Shown: positions 1-10,240 of the stretch, piece by piece
How the letters are laid out: each line of letters begins with the position of its first letter
How positions within the stretch are numbered: position 1 is the stretch's first letter
Source: Portunus trituberculatus
Lineage: Eukaryota > Arthropoda > Malacostraca > Decapoda > Portunidae
DNA length: 64,000 nt
Direction: 5' to 3'
Assembly: GCF_017591435.1 (NCBI RefSeq)
Contig: NC_059301.1
Span: 7,164,049 to 7,228,048, forward strand
Notes under the pieces: generated by a model
Seen by the model: only the letters and a program-made list of their open reading frames with translations
What the model was told of the DNA's origin: nothing
The model's database searches: none
Position numbers and translations under genes: made by a program

Positions 1-480
1 ACTTTTATTCTGTTACTGTTTGGTTGCTAACCTTGGTTATTATTATGATACATTGAATCCCAAGTTAGTAAAGACTAAAGGAGGCTGATTTTTACCTAGT
101 AAAAAACATATGGCAAGTTGGCAACATTAGAGCAAGAGAACTCACTAAGCTCAGTACAGTACATGTATTTTCCACCAGTTGGTCAGTCACAGTCAGTGCC
201 TCTGCAGGTTGCTTTTCTGAGATTACCAGCTCAGTGGCATCTACAGTATATGCTTGTTCAAGTCCTGTTGCTTTCCTTGCTTTACCAGAGACATACAAAG
301 TGAGATTCAAAAGGTTAATGTTGTCACCTGCAAAAGGTGTTATTTTTTATTTAATTTATTTATTTATTTACTGGTATATACCATGAAGGGAATAAATGAA
401 TAATTGCACATGAATAGGTTGTTTTACTTTACCATCCTTGGAGCACATCATTTAACTTATGGAATACTTTTTAGTAAAAA
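1..480. other. AT-rich stretch, no gene recognised
   Basis: Unique-looking AT-rich DNA. A 72-codon open frame lies on the minus strand at 92-310, but its translation matches no family I know and there is no convincing splice context. I see no repeat or RNA gene. Confidence 0.5.
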
Positions 481-570
481 ATCAAAAAAATAAAAAAAAA
501 AAATCATGATTTTTTAAGTAAAAAAATCAATGATTTAATCATTTGATTAAATCAATTTGATTTAATCATT
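481..570. repeat. A/T homopolymer and imperfect palindromes
   Basis: A-rich runs are followed by repeated inverted motifs built on TTGATTAAATCAA and TTTGATTTAATC, ending directly at the 5' truncation point of the LINE that follows. It may be an insertion-site feature or the end of an unrelated AT-rich element. Confidence 0.4.
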
Positions 571-2757
571 GCCAACCCTGGTGGATGGTGATCGTGAGTG
601 GTACAGATTCCTGAGGGGTGAGGGGATGCCTGACAGTGAGAATGTGGAGAGCCTGAAGGTGAATGGACCAGTGGTGACTGATAAGGAAGAAATGAGAAGG
701 GCAATAAAAGAGTTTTGGGAAGAGATTGGAGGTGCAGGTGAGGTCTTTGATGTGGGTGAAGAGCGTGTGACACTGGAGAGAAAGGATGCAGACGAGTTGA
801 ATGAAAGGATCAGCAGGGAGGAGGTGAAGAAATGTGTGAAGAAGCAGAAGAATGGGAAGGCAGCAGGGCCGGATGAGATACCTTATGAATTGTACAAAAA
901 TGGAGGAGAGGTTGTGATTGATAGGATGACTGAGTTGTTTAACCAGGTGTGGGAGGAGGAGAGTGCCGAGAATGTGGAATGAATGCAGGGTGACTTTGCT
1001 GCATAAGGGAGGGTACAAGAGTAAGAATGAGTTGAAAAACTACAGGCCGATTGCGTTAGTTAACACAGTAGGAAAAGTGTTCAGTGCGGTTTTGAATGAG
1101 AGAGTGTGTAAATGGATTGAGAGAGTTGGAGTGTTAGGTGAAGAGCAGAATGGGTTCCATGTGGACAGGAGAGCTGAAGACAATATGTTTGTGGTGAATG
1201 AATTGATTGAGAGAAAGAAGAAAGATGGTAGCAAATTATACTTAGGTTTTCTAGACATAGAGAAAGCATATGATAGGGTGAACAGAGAAATGCTAGGTAG
1301 AGTGCTAGAAAAGATTGGGCTAAGTGCAAAGATAGTTAACATAGTGCGAAGTATGTATGTGGATACAAGAGCTAAGTATAAACTAGGAGATGTAGAGACA
1401 GACTGGGTGAAGAGTGAAAGAGGAGTTAGGCAGGGTTGCATATTATCACCAACCCTCTTTAGCTTATATACAGAGGAACTGGCTGCTAGATTGAGGAGAA
1501 TGAATGCAGGTGTAAATGTGGGTAATGATAAGATATGTGTGCTCTTGTATGCAGATGATGTTGTTGTTATGAGTGAGTCGGCAGAAGAGCTTCAGAGTTT
1601 GTTTGATGTTGTAGATGGGTATGGAAGAGACTTTGGAGTGAGGTTTAGCAGTGAAAAGAGCAAGGTAATGGTTGTGAATGGGTCAGAGGATGAGAGGAAC
1701 TCAGTGTGGAGACTAGGTGAGAACGAGATGCAACAGACAGATGAATACAAGTACCTGGGGATGTGGATGAGTCCGGTTGGCTGCGTGAAGACAAAGAATG
1801 AGAAGATAAGCATGGTGAGTCAGTGGGTAGGTTGGCTAGGAAGTGCAGCAAGGATGAGAGCGAGTAAATATGACGTGCTGCGAGAAGTTTGGAAGAGCGT
1901 GGCTGTTCCGAGCATCATGTATGGTATGGATGTGATTGCATGGAATGAGTGAACTAGAAAAGTTAGAAATAGGGCAGAATAGAGTTGCAAGAATGGCACT
2001 TAATGCACCTAGATATGCAGCAGTAGAGGCCCTTAGGGGAGACATGGGTTGGAGCACTTTTAGAGAAAGGTATGTAAAAGCGACCCTACGGTATAAGGCT
2101 AGGTTAGAGCAAATGAATGATGCTAGAATAGTGAGAAAAGTGTTTCTGTGGAATGTCAGGAGTAGCAAGTGGGGGAAAAAGTGTGTCAGGATGGTGGTGA
2201 AGAGTGGTCTAATAGCTACTTGGGCTTTTCAGCAGGTAGAAGGAAGGCACTTAGAGAAGGACTGGAGTATGATTGTTAGAAATGGAGAGGGTAGAGAATG
2301 GGGTATAAGGAAGTGGAGGAGTGAGATACACAGAGTAGTGAAAGGTATGGGACTGAGTGACTGGAGGAATAGGATTGAGCAAAAGAGTACCTTGGAATGG
2401 TATAGAAAGAAAGAGGCCCGAATGTATGAAAAGTGGTATGATGGAAGCCTGAGTGGGGACCTTCTCTTCTGAGCTAGGGCACAGTGCATGGATGTGAATG
2501 CAAGGAATTATAGATGGTCTGAGTCCCACAGCAAAGTGTGCCAGATGTGTGACATGGGAGAGGATGTGAAGTATGCCAGAGACAGGTATGAGATGATGCA
2601 AGTGGTGCTGAGGGAGCTGGGACATGACAGAGTGGAGATGACAGGAAGGGAAAGGATGGTGGAGCTGCTGGGACTCTGTAGGGGGATGAATGAAAGGATA
2701 ATTGAGGCTGTGAAAGAGTTCCTGGAGAGAATGTGGCATGCTAGATGCAGGAACTAG
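569..2757 (+). mobile_element. 5'-truncated LINE, reverse transcriptase and C-terminal region, frameshifted
   Basis: Remains of one non-LTR retrotransposon ORF split over four open pieces (569-982, 963-1952, 1936-2472, 2488-2757). Visible RT blocks in order: NGKAAGPDEIPYELY, KNYRPIALVNTVGKVF, FLDIEKAYDRVNREML (first catalytic Asp), RGVRQGCILSPTLFSLYTE and LLYADDVVVM, with the YADD codons at 1548-1559. The catalytic Asp residues are intact. The last piece has a CQMC motif like the C-terminal zinc-knuckle remnants of several LINE clades. The endonuclease domain is absent, so the copy is 5' truncated. Frame changes near 970 and 1945 and a stop near 2470 break the ORF. It differs clearly from families A and B elsewhere in the window. 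The clade is not certain. Confidence 0.85.
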
Positions 2758-2818
2758 TGGTGTGAAAGATGGTGATTGCCCTCTTTGTTGTTTGTATTTT
2801 TTCGTATCTTCCCTACAG

Positions 2819-2950
2819 GCGCTGCTGATACAAAGGCCTGATGCAGAAGAAATTCTTGCGTCACCTGGAATAGCACGGTATTCCATTAGTAATTCACTAT
2901 CACTCAGTGCCATGGAGTCCAGGTTATCCTCATGGCATGAGCGTATATGA
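2819..2950 (+). other. Possible orphan exon or repeat fragment with 3' splice-site-like start
   Basis: A pyrimidine-rich run ending in CCCTACAG at 2811-2818 looks like a 3' splice site. From 2819 the frame reads 43 codons to TGA at 2948-2950, including PDAEEILASPGIARYSIS and SLSAMESRLSSWHERI. A diverged copy of the middle part (NLLSLSATESR) occurs at 30955-31000, just before the assembly gap, so this could also be a dispersed repeat. Read on the minus strand, both copies give LDS(M/V)ALSDS. Function unknown. Confidence 0.25.
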
Positions 2951-3118
2951 ATACTAAGATATGATATCCATTATAGCAAGCAATAGAGGAGTGAAAGCAA
3001 ATTTAATATTGTGGTGAAAGACAACATGCCAAGCTAAAAAGGTCACAAGAAGAAGAAGCGGCCAAGTCGCCGGAGTCTCCGCTGTCTGTGGCCGATCTCA
3101 TCATCTCTGGCATATGTA

Positions 3119-3141
3119 TGTATACAGGCAACGGGGGTTGC

Positions 3142-3146
<5 letters not shown>
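3119..3146. repeat. Collapsed pair of Tigger-type inverted ends
   Basis: ACAGGCAAC is followed within a few bases by GTTGCCTGT. The same CAGGCAACC end bounds the complete elements at 28261-30221, so this looks like two element termini with almost everything between them lost. It abuts a (TA)n run. Confidence 0.5.
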
Positions 3147-3215
<69 letters not shown>

Positions 3216-3228
3216 ATATATATTTTTT
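3144..3228. repeat. (TA)n microsatellite followed by poly-T
   Basis: About 32 TA units, then TATG-type interruptions and a T run at 3223-3234. Confidence 0.95.
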
Positions 3229-3236
3229 TTTTTTTA

Positions 3237-3386
3237 AACCTATGTGGTATGTTGGGGTTCAGCCTAGAATGCATCCCCCCTATTTCCATTATTTCCTATG
3301 GGAAAATTACGTCCACTTAACGAATTTCCGCTCTACGAACAGCTTTGACACCCCCTATCCTGTTCGTTAAGCGGAGTATTACTGTA
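3237..3386 (+). mobile_element. 3' end of a pogo/Tigger-like DNA transposon
   Basis: The block TTCCTATGGGAAAATTACG, CTTAACGAATTTCCGCTC and the terminal GTTCGTTAAGCGGAGTATTA form the subterminal and terminal repeats typical of pogo/Tigger elements. The outer end is CAGTAATACTCCGCTTAACG on the complementary strand, next to TA. Only this end is present. Confidence 0.65.
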
Positions 3387-4491
3387 CTCATAATAATTAT
3401 GGCAAACATTAAAAGCTACTACCAGTGGCAAACCATGCAGCAACTGATAAAGGGCACAGATGGGCCTGGCAAGCCCACTATCAGAGAATGGTGGAAGTTG
3501 TATAATATCAAGCACGCCTTAGATAACATCGTCATCTTGGGACGAAGTGAAGACGTCTACCATGAACTTGGAGTGGAATAAAAGTATGGCCAGAATGCGT
3601 GCATGACTTCCCAGGTTTCGCTGAAGATGACATTGTTGCGATCAGAAATTACATAGTAAATCTCTACCACAGGGCTGGCTTTGATGAAGTTGATGATGAT
3701 GATGTTCAAGATCTTTTGGAAAGCCATGCTGAACCTCTTTCAAATGAGCAAGACAAGGCATCACAGGAAGACGTGAAAAGAGGGAGACAAGGAAGAAGAA
3801 CCTGGCCTAGACATCAAAACTTTTAGAGAATATCTCGGTGGTATCGAAAAAGCTCTGGAAACCCTGATGGAATGTGACCCAAATCCTGCCAGGAGTAGCA
3901 AAGTGGTTCATGACGTAGAGAAAAGTGTCAAGATTTATCAAGAAATCTATGATGAAAAAACAAGAAAAATCAAACAGTCCTCCATCTACTTGTTCTTCAA
4001 GCCAGTAAGACATGCCGTCCCTGTCACACCTGACGACCCTGCTACAGCTGGCCCTTCCACATCCGCTGCCGACGGTTCTACAGCTGGCCCTTCCTCCATA
4101 TCCTCTTTCTTCAAACCAGTGAAACATGCTGACTCCACTACAGCTGACCATTCCATATCTTATTCTGACAGTGCAGACGACGACGTCTTATCCTCATCTG
4201 CCCACTCAGCGGATGATGAGTAAGGGCTGAAATCCCTATTGTCCCTTAGCCTCGGGAGGGACATCATCTGATAGCATACATGATGAGTGAAAGATAAATA
4301 AAGACGTTTTATTTATTTATTTTGCGCAGTTCTTTACATTTTTTGTTTTTATGACGATTTTCATGTACTATTTTAATTTCTGTAGGGGTGACGACGTGCT
4401 GGCGCATTCCCTATTATTACATGTTATGATGGGTTCTGTATATGGTAAGGTTTCCAGGAACACATATGTACTGTATAACGAGGACTTACTG
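3387..4491 (+). mobile_element. Pogo/Tigger-like transposon relic with C-terminal transposase
   Basis: Open pieces at 3399-3581, 3599-3826 and 3867-4223 give the C-terminal third of a Tigger-family (Tc1/mariner superfamily) transposase. ANIKSYYQWQTMQQLIKG, WWKLYNIKHALDNI, MHDFPGFAEDDIVAIRNYI, NLYHRAGFDEVDDDDVQDLL and the late SISSFFKPVKHAD segment match the family pattern after the DDE catalytic core. The N-terminal CENP-B-like DNA-binding domain and the catalytic core are missing. A stop near 3580 and a frame change near 3825 disable it. The right terminal repeat, read as CAGTAAGTCCTCGTTATACA on the other strand, ends at about 4491. Confidence 0.75.
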
Positions 4492-4554
4492 TATATGTAG
4501 CTACTCAGGTGTATCATTAATATATATTTGAAACATTATTGGTGCCATCACTGG

Positions 4555-5525
4555 CTGACCCTGTGGTATGCCAAAAGTTACTGTGCTCCAACTTGATGGA
4601 GTGTCTCTCATCACTGTCCTTATTTTTCTTTCTGTCAAATAGTCCCTCTTCCTATATGTTCTATTTTCCATAGGAATCTTCTGTGTGGTGTTCTATCAAA
4701 AGTCTTTTTGATATTTAAATACACTGCCTCCACCTATCCATCTCTTCCTTGTACATCATCTATTACCCATGTACAGAAACTTAGTAGATATGTTATACAT
4801 GATCTTCCTTTTCTAAATCCAACTGGGAGTTGTTTATGATTTAATTTTCTTCCAAATAATCCAGCCTTATTTTTCTTCAATCACAATTTCACAGAGCTTT
4901 CCCACATCACCAGTCAATGTCACAGGCCTATAATTCAAGGGCTCGGTTCTTTTCCCTTCTTTATATATTCAGACTATATTTGCTCTTTTTCATTCCCTTT
5001 GTACTTTTCCTTCTGTTAATGAACTGTTGATCACATCCCAAATTGGGTCTACCAGTTGTTCTCTACGTTCTTTCAGTGTCCATCCTGACACTATATCTTG
5101 CTCCATTGCTTTTCTTACATCCCCCTTTTCTAGTAATTTAAAAATTTCCTGCTTATGTACCATAACATTTTATAACCCTTCCTGCATCACTTTGTCATTT
5201 GGTTCTATGAAATATTCTTCTACATCAAGTACCAATCTAAGGCTCTAATTCATCAGTTCACTCATTTCTTCCATTGTTTCATATACCCAGTATCTCTGAA
5301 TTAAGTTGGTGATGGTCTCTCTATCATTTTCCCATTTATATGCTTGTAGAATAGCTTGGGTTTCTCTCCGCATGTTTTTACGACATCCCTTTCAAACTTT
5401 TTCTTCTCTTCCCTCTTTATTCTAATATATTTGTTTCATACCTCATTATAATGCTTCCTATTTTCTTCACTTCTCTACTTCCTTAAATTCTTCCAAGCAG
5501 CATCCTTTCTCTTCTTTGGTTTTGC
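4555..5525 (-). mobile_element. Decayed CR1-like LINE fragment (family A related)
   Basis: No long ORF survives. Read on the minus strand with frameshifts, RT landmarks appear in order from high to low coordinate: a KPKLFYKHINGK block near 5360, REWKRAN and an IYKEGKRTEPLNYRPVTLTG block near 4940, FRKGRSCI near 4800 and a KKTFDRTPHRR-like block near 4700. These align with the same blocks in the better copy at 17.7-21.8 kb. It is the oldest-looking family A relative in the window. Confidence 0.6.
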
Positions 5526-5648
5526 ACATACTGTTGACCCTTGCTAACTCGAACTAATAGGTGGAAAGGTTGGTCTGACAAACACAAATGTCTAACTTAT
5601 ATGAATTCCAACCCCCCCTCCCCACACATGCACCACACACACACACAG
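5526..5648. repeat. Possible transposon end plus short (AC)n
   Basis: CTGTTGACCCTTGCTAACTC resembles a Tigger-type terminus but no partner end was found. It is followed by C-rich DNA and a short (AC)n run at 5632-5648 that touches the 5' end of the next LINE. Confidence 0.3.
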
Positions 5649-6660
5649 GATGGTAGTTAAAGATATGAAGTCCAAGTGGAGAGCAGTAGAAAGCAGAGTG
5701 CCACAGGGGTTAGTATTGGCACCAATACTTTTCCTCATTTATATTAACGACATGCCAGGAGTGAACAGCTACTTAAATCTGTTTGCAGATGATACGAAAA
5801 TGTGCAGAGTTATAAAGCAAAGGGAGGATTGTGTAATACTGCAAGAAGACCTAAATAAGATCTGGGAATGGAGTAAAAAGTGGGAAATGGAATTCAATGT
5901 GAACAAAAGCCATGTCATGGAAATGGGAAAGAGTGAAAGACGACCCGTGGGAATCTATAAGATGGGAGATGGAGTAGAACTAGAGAAAGTAAAAAAGGAA
6001 AAGGACTTAGGAGTGACGATGGAAGAAAACAATCAACCGGTAAGCCATATTGATAGAATTTTTAGAGAAAAACATATAATTTGCTAAGGAATATTGGAGA
6101 AACATTTCACTACATGGACAAAGAAATGATGAAGAAATTGATAAGTACTATAATAAGACCCAGATTGGAATATGCAGGAGTAGTGTGGATCCCTCATAAA
6201 AAGAAACACATAAGAAAGTTGGAGAGACTACAAAAAATGGCTACAAGAATGGTTCCAGAATTTGAAGGGATGACATATGAGGAGAGACTAAAGGCTATGG
6301 ATCTACCAACCCTGGAACAAAGAAGAGAGAGAGGAGATCTGATACAAGTTTATAAATTGATCAACGGAATGGACCAAGTGGATAATGAAAAACTGATCCT
6401 GAGAGAAGAATATGACATTCGAAGCACAAGATCGCATAGTAAAAAGCTGAGAAAAGGAAGATGTCTGAGAGATGTTAAAAAATATAGTTTCCCGCAAAGA
6501 TGTATTGAGATGTGGAACAGTTTAAATGAAGAAGTAGTGTCTGCAACTAGTGTGCATACTTTTAAAGTAAGATTGGATAAGTGTAGATATGGAGATGGGG
6601 CCACGCGAGCATAAAGCCCAGGCCCTGTAAAACTACAACTAGGTAAATACACACACACAC
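5649..6660 (+). mobile_element. Family A LINE copy A1, 5'-truncated RT and 3' tail
   Basis: Covers the second half of the RT domain to the 3' end. Visible: SRVPQGLVLAPILFLIYIND, LFADDTKMC (catalytic FADD intact), EWSKKWEMEFNVNKSHVMEM, EKDLGVTMEE, RPRLEYAGVVW, and the C-terminal SFPQRCIEMWNSLNEEVV and LDKCRYGDG. One frame change near 6085 splits it into 145 and 177 codons. The 3' end reads CCCTGTAAAACTACAACTAG then GTAAATAC running into (AC)n. The 5' truncation point directly follows an (AC)n run. CR1-like clade is inferred from the RT and C-terminal pattern. Confidence 0.85.
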
Positions 6661-6669
6661 ACGCAAGTA

Positions 6670-8394
6670 AGTCCTATATACAACACCATAAAAATGCTCA
6701 ACAGAAAATGGAACAGTACCAGTAGAATGGAAAAGAGCTGAGGTGGTTCCCATATATAAGAAAGGAAGGAAGGAAGAAACCTTTAAATTACAGACCGGTA
6801 TCACTAACTATAGTCCGTCCATCCAAAGAATCCAGGCCGAAACTGCTAGTTTGGTTGGAGCCTGCCACTAAACCTTCCCGACACTTAAATTTTCTTCAAG
6901 TACATTTATTTTTCTTCACTTAACTCAATAGATATACAAGTTTATAGCTTGAAGAAAAATAAATGTACTTGAAGAAAATTTTAGTGTCGGGAAGGTTTAG
7001 TGGCGGCGGGGGTGGGCAGGGCTGCCAACTGAACTAGCAGTTTCGACCTGGATTCTTTGGATGAACGGACTATAGTGTAATATGCAAGATGTGTGAAAGA
7101 GTAAAGAAACAATGGATCGAGTTTCTTGAAGACAAAATAAATTATTATCAAATAGCCAATTTGGTTTTAGAAAAGGTCGGTCATGTGTAACAAATTTACT
7201 GAGTTTCTACTCTAGAATAGTTAACAGAGTACAAGAAAGAGAGAGGGATGGATTGATTGTATTTATTTGGATTTTAAAAAGGCATTTGATAAAGTGCTAC
7301 ATGAAAGATTACTATGGAAGTTAGAGGAGAAGGGAGGCTTAAAAGGAAGCACATTGAGATGGATGGAAAATGATTGAGGGGGAGAGAAATAAGGACGGTA
7401 GTTAAAGATATGAAGTTCGAGTGGAGAGCAGTAGAAAGCAGAGTGCCACAAGGGTCAGTATTGGCGCCAATACTTTTTCTCATATATATAAATGACATGC
7501 CAAAGGGAGTGAACAGCTACATAAATCTGTTTGCGGACAATGTGAAATTGTGCAGAGTTATAAAGCAAAAAGAGGATTGTGAAATACTGCAGGAAGACCT
7601 AAATAAGATCTGGAAATGGAGTAAAAAGTGGGAAATGGAATTCAATGTGGACAAAAGCCATGTCATGGAAATGGGAAAGAGTGAAAGACGACCAGTGGGA
7701 ATCTATAAGATGGGAGATGGAGTAGAACTAGAGAAAATAAAAAAGGAAAAAGACTTGGGAGTGACGATGGAAGAAAACAATCAACAGGTAAGCCATATTG
7801 ATCGAATTTTCAGAAAGACATATAATTTGCTAAGGAATACTGGATTAGCATTTCACTACATGGACAAAGAAATGATGAAGAAATTGATAAGTACTATAAT
7901 AAGACCCAGATTGAAATATGCAGAAGTTGTGTGGACCCCCCATAAAAAGAAACACATAAAAATTGGAGACTATACAAAAAATGGTTACAAGAATGGTTCC
8001 AGAATTTGAGGAGAGACTAAAGGCTATGGATCTACCAAGCCTGGAACAGAGAAGGGAGAGAGAGGATCTGACACAAGTTTATAAATTGATTAACAGAATG
8101 GATCAAGTGGATAATGAGAAACTGATCCTGAGAGAATATGACATTCGAAGCACAAGATTGCACAGTAAGAAACTGAGGAAGGGAAGATGTCTGAGAGATG
8201 TTAAAAAATATGGTTTCCCGCAAAGATGTGTTGAAACTTGGAACAGTTTGAGTGAGGAAGTGGTGTCAGCAAAGAGTGTGCATAGTTTTAAGGAAAAATT
8301 AGATAAGTGTTGATATGGAGACGGGGCCACACGAGTGTAAAGCCTAGGCCCTGTAAAACTACAACTAGGTAAATACAACAAACAAACAAATAAA

Positions 8395-8398
<4 letters not shown>
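6670..8398 (+). mobile_element. Family A LINE copy A2, interrupted by a MITE
   Basis: Starts further 5' than A1: a VPVEWKRAEVVPIYKKG block precedes 6808, then a 268-bp palindromic MITE, then FRKGRSC near 7180, FDKVLHERLLWKLEEKGG near 7300, and RT to C-terminus at 7374-8313. The catalytic motif is FADN rather than FADD (near 7535), a loss of one catalytic Asp. Frame change near 7970. The 3' tail has the same GTAAATAC end, followed by AAAC units and then (CA)n. Confidence 0.85.
6808..7075. mobile_element. 268-bp palindromic MITE inside LINE A2
   Basis: Left end CTATAGTCCGTCCATCC and right end GGATGAACGGACTATAG are inverted copies. Most of each half pairs with the other, including AGAATCCAGG, CTAGTT, AACCTTCCCGACACT and TTCTTCAAGTACATTTATTT, leaving a loop of about 40 bp. 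It splits the LINE between its NYRPVSLT and CKMCERV codons, so it inserted after the LINE did. The ACTATAGT motif at both edges is itself palindromic, so the target duplication length cannot be decided. Superfamily unassigned. Confidence 0.85.

Positions 8399-8448
<50 letters not shown>
8399..8448. repeat. (CA)n between LINE copies A2 and A3
   Basis: About 25 CA units join the 3' tail of A2 to the 5' truncation point of A3. Confidence 0.95.
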
Positions 8449-8450
<2 letters not shown>

Positions 8451-9570
8451 TCTAAAAAAGGCTTTTGATAAAGTGCCACATGAAAGATTACTATGGAAGT
8501 TAGAGGAGAAGGGTGGCTTAAAAGGAAGCACATTGAGATGGATGAAGAATTACTTAAGGGGGAGAGAAATAAGGACGATAGTTAAAGATATGAAGTCCAA
8601 GTGGAGAACAGTAGACAGCGGAGTGCCACAGGGGTCAGTATTAGTACCAATACTTTTTCTCGTATATATAAATGACATGCCAGAGGGAGTGAACAGCTAC
8701 ATAAATCTGTTTATGGACGATGCGAAACTGTGCAGAGTCATTAAACAAAAAGAGGATTGTGAAATATTACAGGAAGACTTACACAAGATCTGGAAATGGA
8801 GCAAAAAATGGGAGATGGAATTCAATGTGGACAAAAGCCATGTCATGGAAATGGGAAAAAGTGAAAGACGACCAGTGGGAATCTATAAGATGGGAGATGG
8901 AGTAGAACTAGAAAAAGTAAAAAGGAAAAGGACTTGGGAGTGACAATGGAAGAAAATAATCAACCGGTAAGCCATATTGATAGAATTTTCAGAGAGACGT
9001 ATAATTTGCTAAGGAATATTGGAGTAGCATTTCACTATATGGACAAGGAAATGATGAAGAAATTGATAAGTACTAAAATAAGACCTAGATTGGAATATGC
9101 AGGAGTTGTGTGGACTCCCCATAAAAGAAACACATAAGAAAATTAAAGAGACTACAAAAATGGCTACAAGAATGGTTCCAGAATTTAAAGGGATGGCATA
9201 TGAGGAGAGACTAAAGGCAATGGATCTACCAACCTTGGAGCAGAGAAGAGAGAGGGATCTGATACAAGTTTATAAATTGATTAACGGAATGGATGAAGTG
9301 GATAATGAGAAACTGATCCTGAGAGAAGAATATGACTTTAGAAGCACAAGATCGCATAGTAAGAAACTAAGGAAGGGACGATGTCTGAGAGATGTTAAAA
9401 AATTTAGTTTCCCGCAAAGATGTGTTGAGACTTGGAACAGTTTGAGTGAGGAAGTGGTATCAGCAAAGAGTGTACATAGTTTTAAAGAAAAATTGGATAA
9501 GTGTAGATATGGCGACGGGACCACACGAGCATAAAGCCCAGGCCCTGTAAAACTACAACTAGGTAAATAC
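8449..9570 (+). mobile_element. Family A LINE copy A3, 5'-truncated
   Basis: Begins abruptly at DLKKAFDKVPHERLLWKLEE directly after (CA)n. Continues through SGVPQGSVLVPILFLVYIND, a mutated catalytic box FMDDAKLC (FADD in A1), KWEMEFNVDKSHVMEM, RPRLEYAGVVW and SFPQRCVETWNSLSEEVVSA to the same 3' tail ending GTAAATAC(AC)n. Frame changes near 8935 and 9130. Very similar to A1 and A2, so amplification was fairly recent. Confidence 0.85.
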
Positions 9571-9584
9571 ACACACACACACAC

Positions 9585-9704
9585 CAGTGTGTGGTGTGCG
9601 CCTGGTCTCAGGCCTATCCGAAGATCGGAAATAATGAGCTCTGAGCTCGTTCCGTAGGGTAACGCCTGGCTGTCTCGTCAGAGACTGCAGCAGATCAAAC
9701 AGTG

Positions 9705-9708
<4 letters not shown>
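9585..9708 (+). mobile_element. SINE1 3' fragment
   Basis: Matches the 3' half of the complete SINE at 36996-37260: GTGTGGTGTG, GGTCTCAGGCCTATCCGAAG, ATAATGAGCTCTGAGCTCG, CCGTAGGGTAACG and CAAACAGTGAAA. It carries about 30 bp (CTGGCTGTCTCGTCAGAGAC and following) that the 37-kb copy lacks. The tRNA-like head is missing. (AC)n flanks both sides. Confidence 0.8.

Positions 9709-9766
<58 letters not shown>
9709..9766. repeat. (CA)n microsatellite
   Basis: About 28 CA units directly after the SINE 3' end. Confidence 0.95.
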
Positions 9767-10240
9767 GTGTGTGAAATTTTACTTCACTATTTGTTCCTTG
9801 CTATGTAATAAACAAGAAAAAGCAATCTTTTTGCCATAATTTCTCCCGGAAACAGCCTGCTGTATTTCTTTCAATATTGTAACTATTTCGCATTAACACT
9901 GTTAATAACAGGTCAACATGACATTTAGGAAACTATAATGTGGTTTACATAGGTCAGACTATCAGTTCCTTCTTAGTTTTCTTTAGTAATGAAAAAGAAA
10001 ATGGCAATTTCCCATTACTTAACATAGGATAGGGCAATGTTTTGGGTGTAAGTTGTGATCGTAAGCTCTGTCCACAGCCTCATAAGCTCCACCCACTGGC
10101 TTCAATTTTTTTTGTACAGCAGGATAGGCACGTACCACCTCCTCTTTATCTAAGCTCTTTGCAATGGACCAATAGATGAAGAAATACACAAGGTATAGAG
10201 TGTTGGATCTGATATTCACGAAAAAACCAGGGCCTTTTGT
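9767..10240. other. Unassigned stretch
   Basis: No recognised gene. A 74-codon minus-strand frame at 10019-10243 is open (SIAKSLDKEEVVRAYPAVQK) and continues downstream of the piggyBac-like relic, but it matches nothing I recognise. Confidence 0.4.

Noticed and set aside
569..2757. Group II intron or retroviral RT
   Set aside because: Block order and spacing fit LINE RT; there are no LTRs, protease, integrase or intron ribozyme features.
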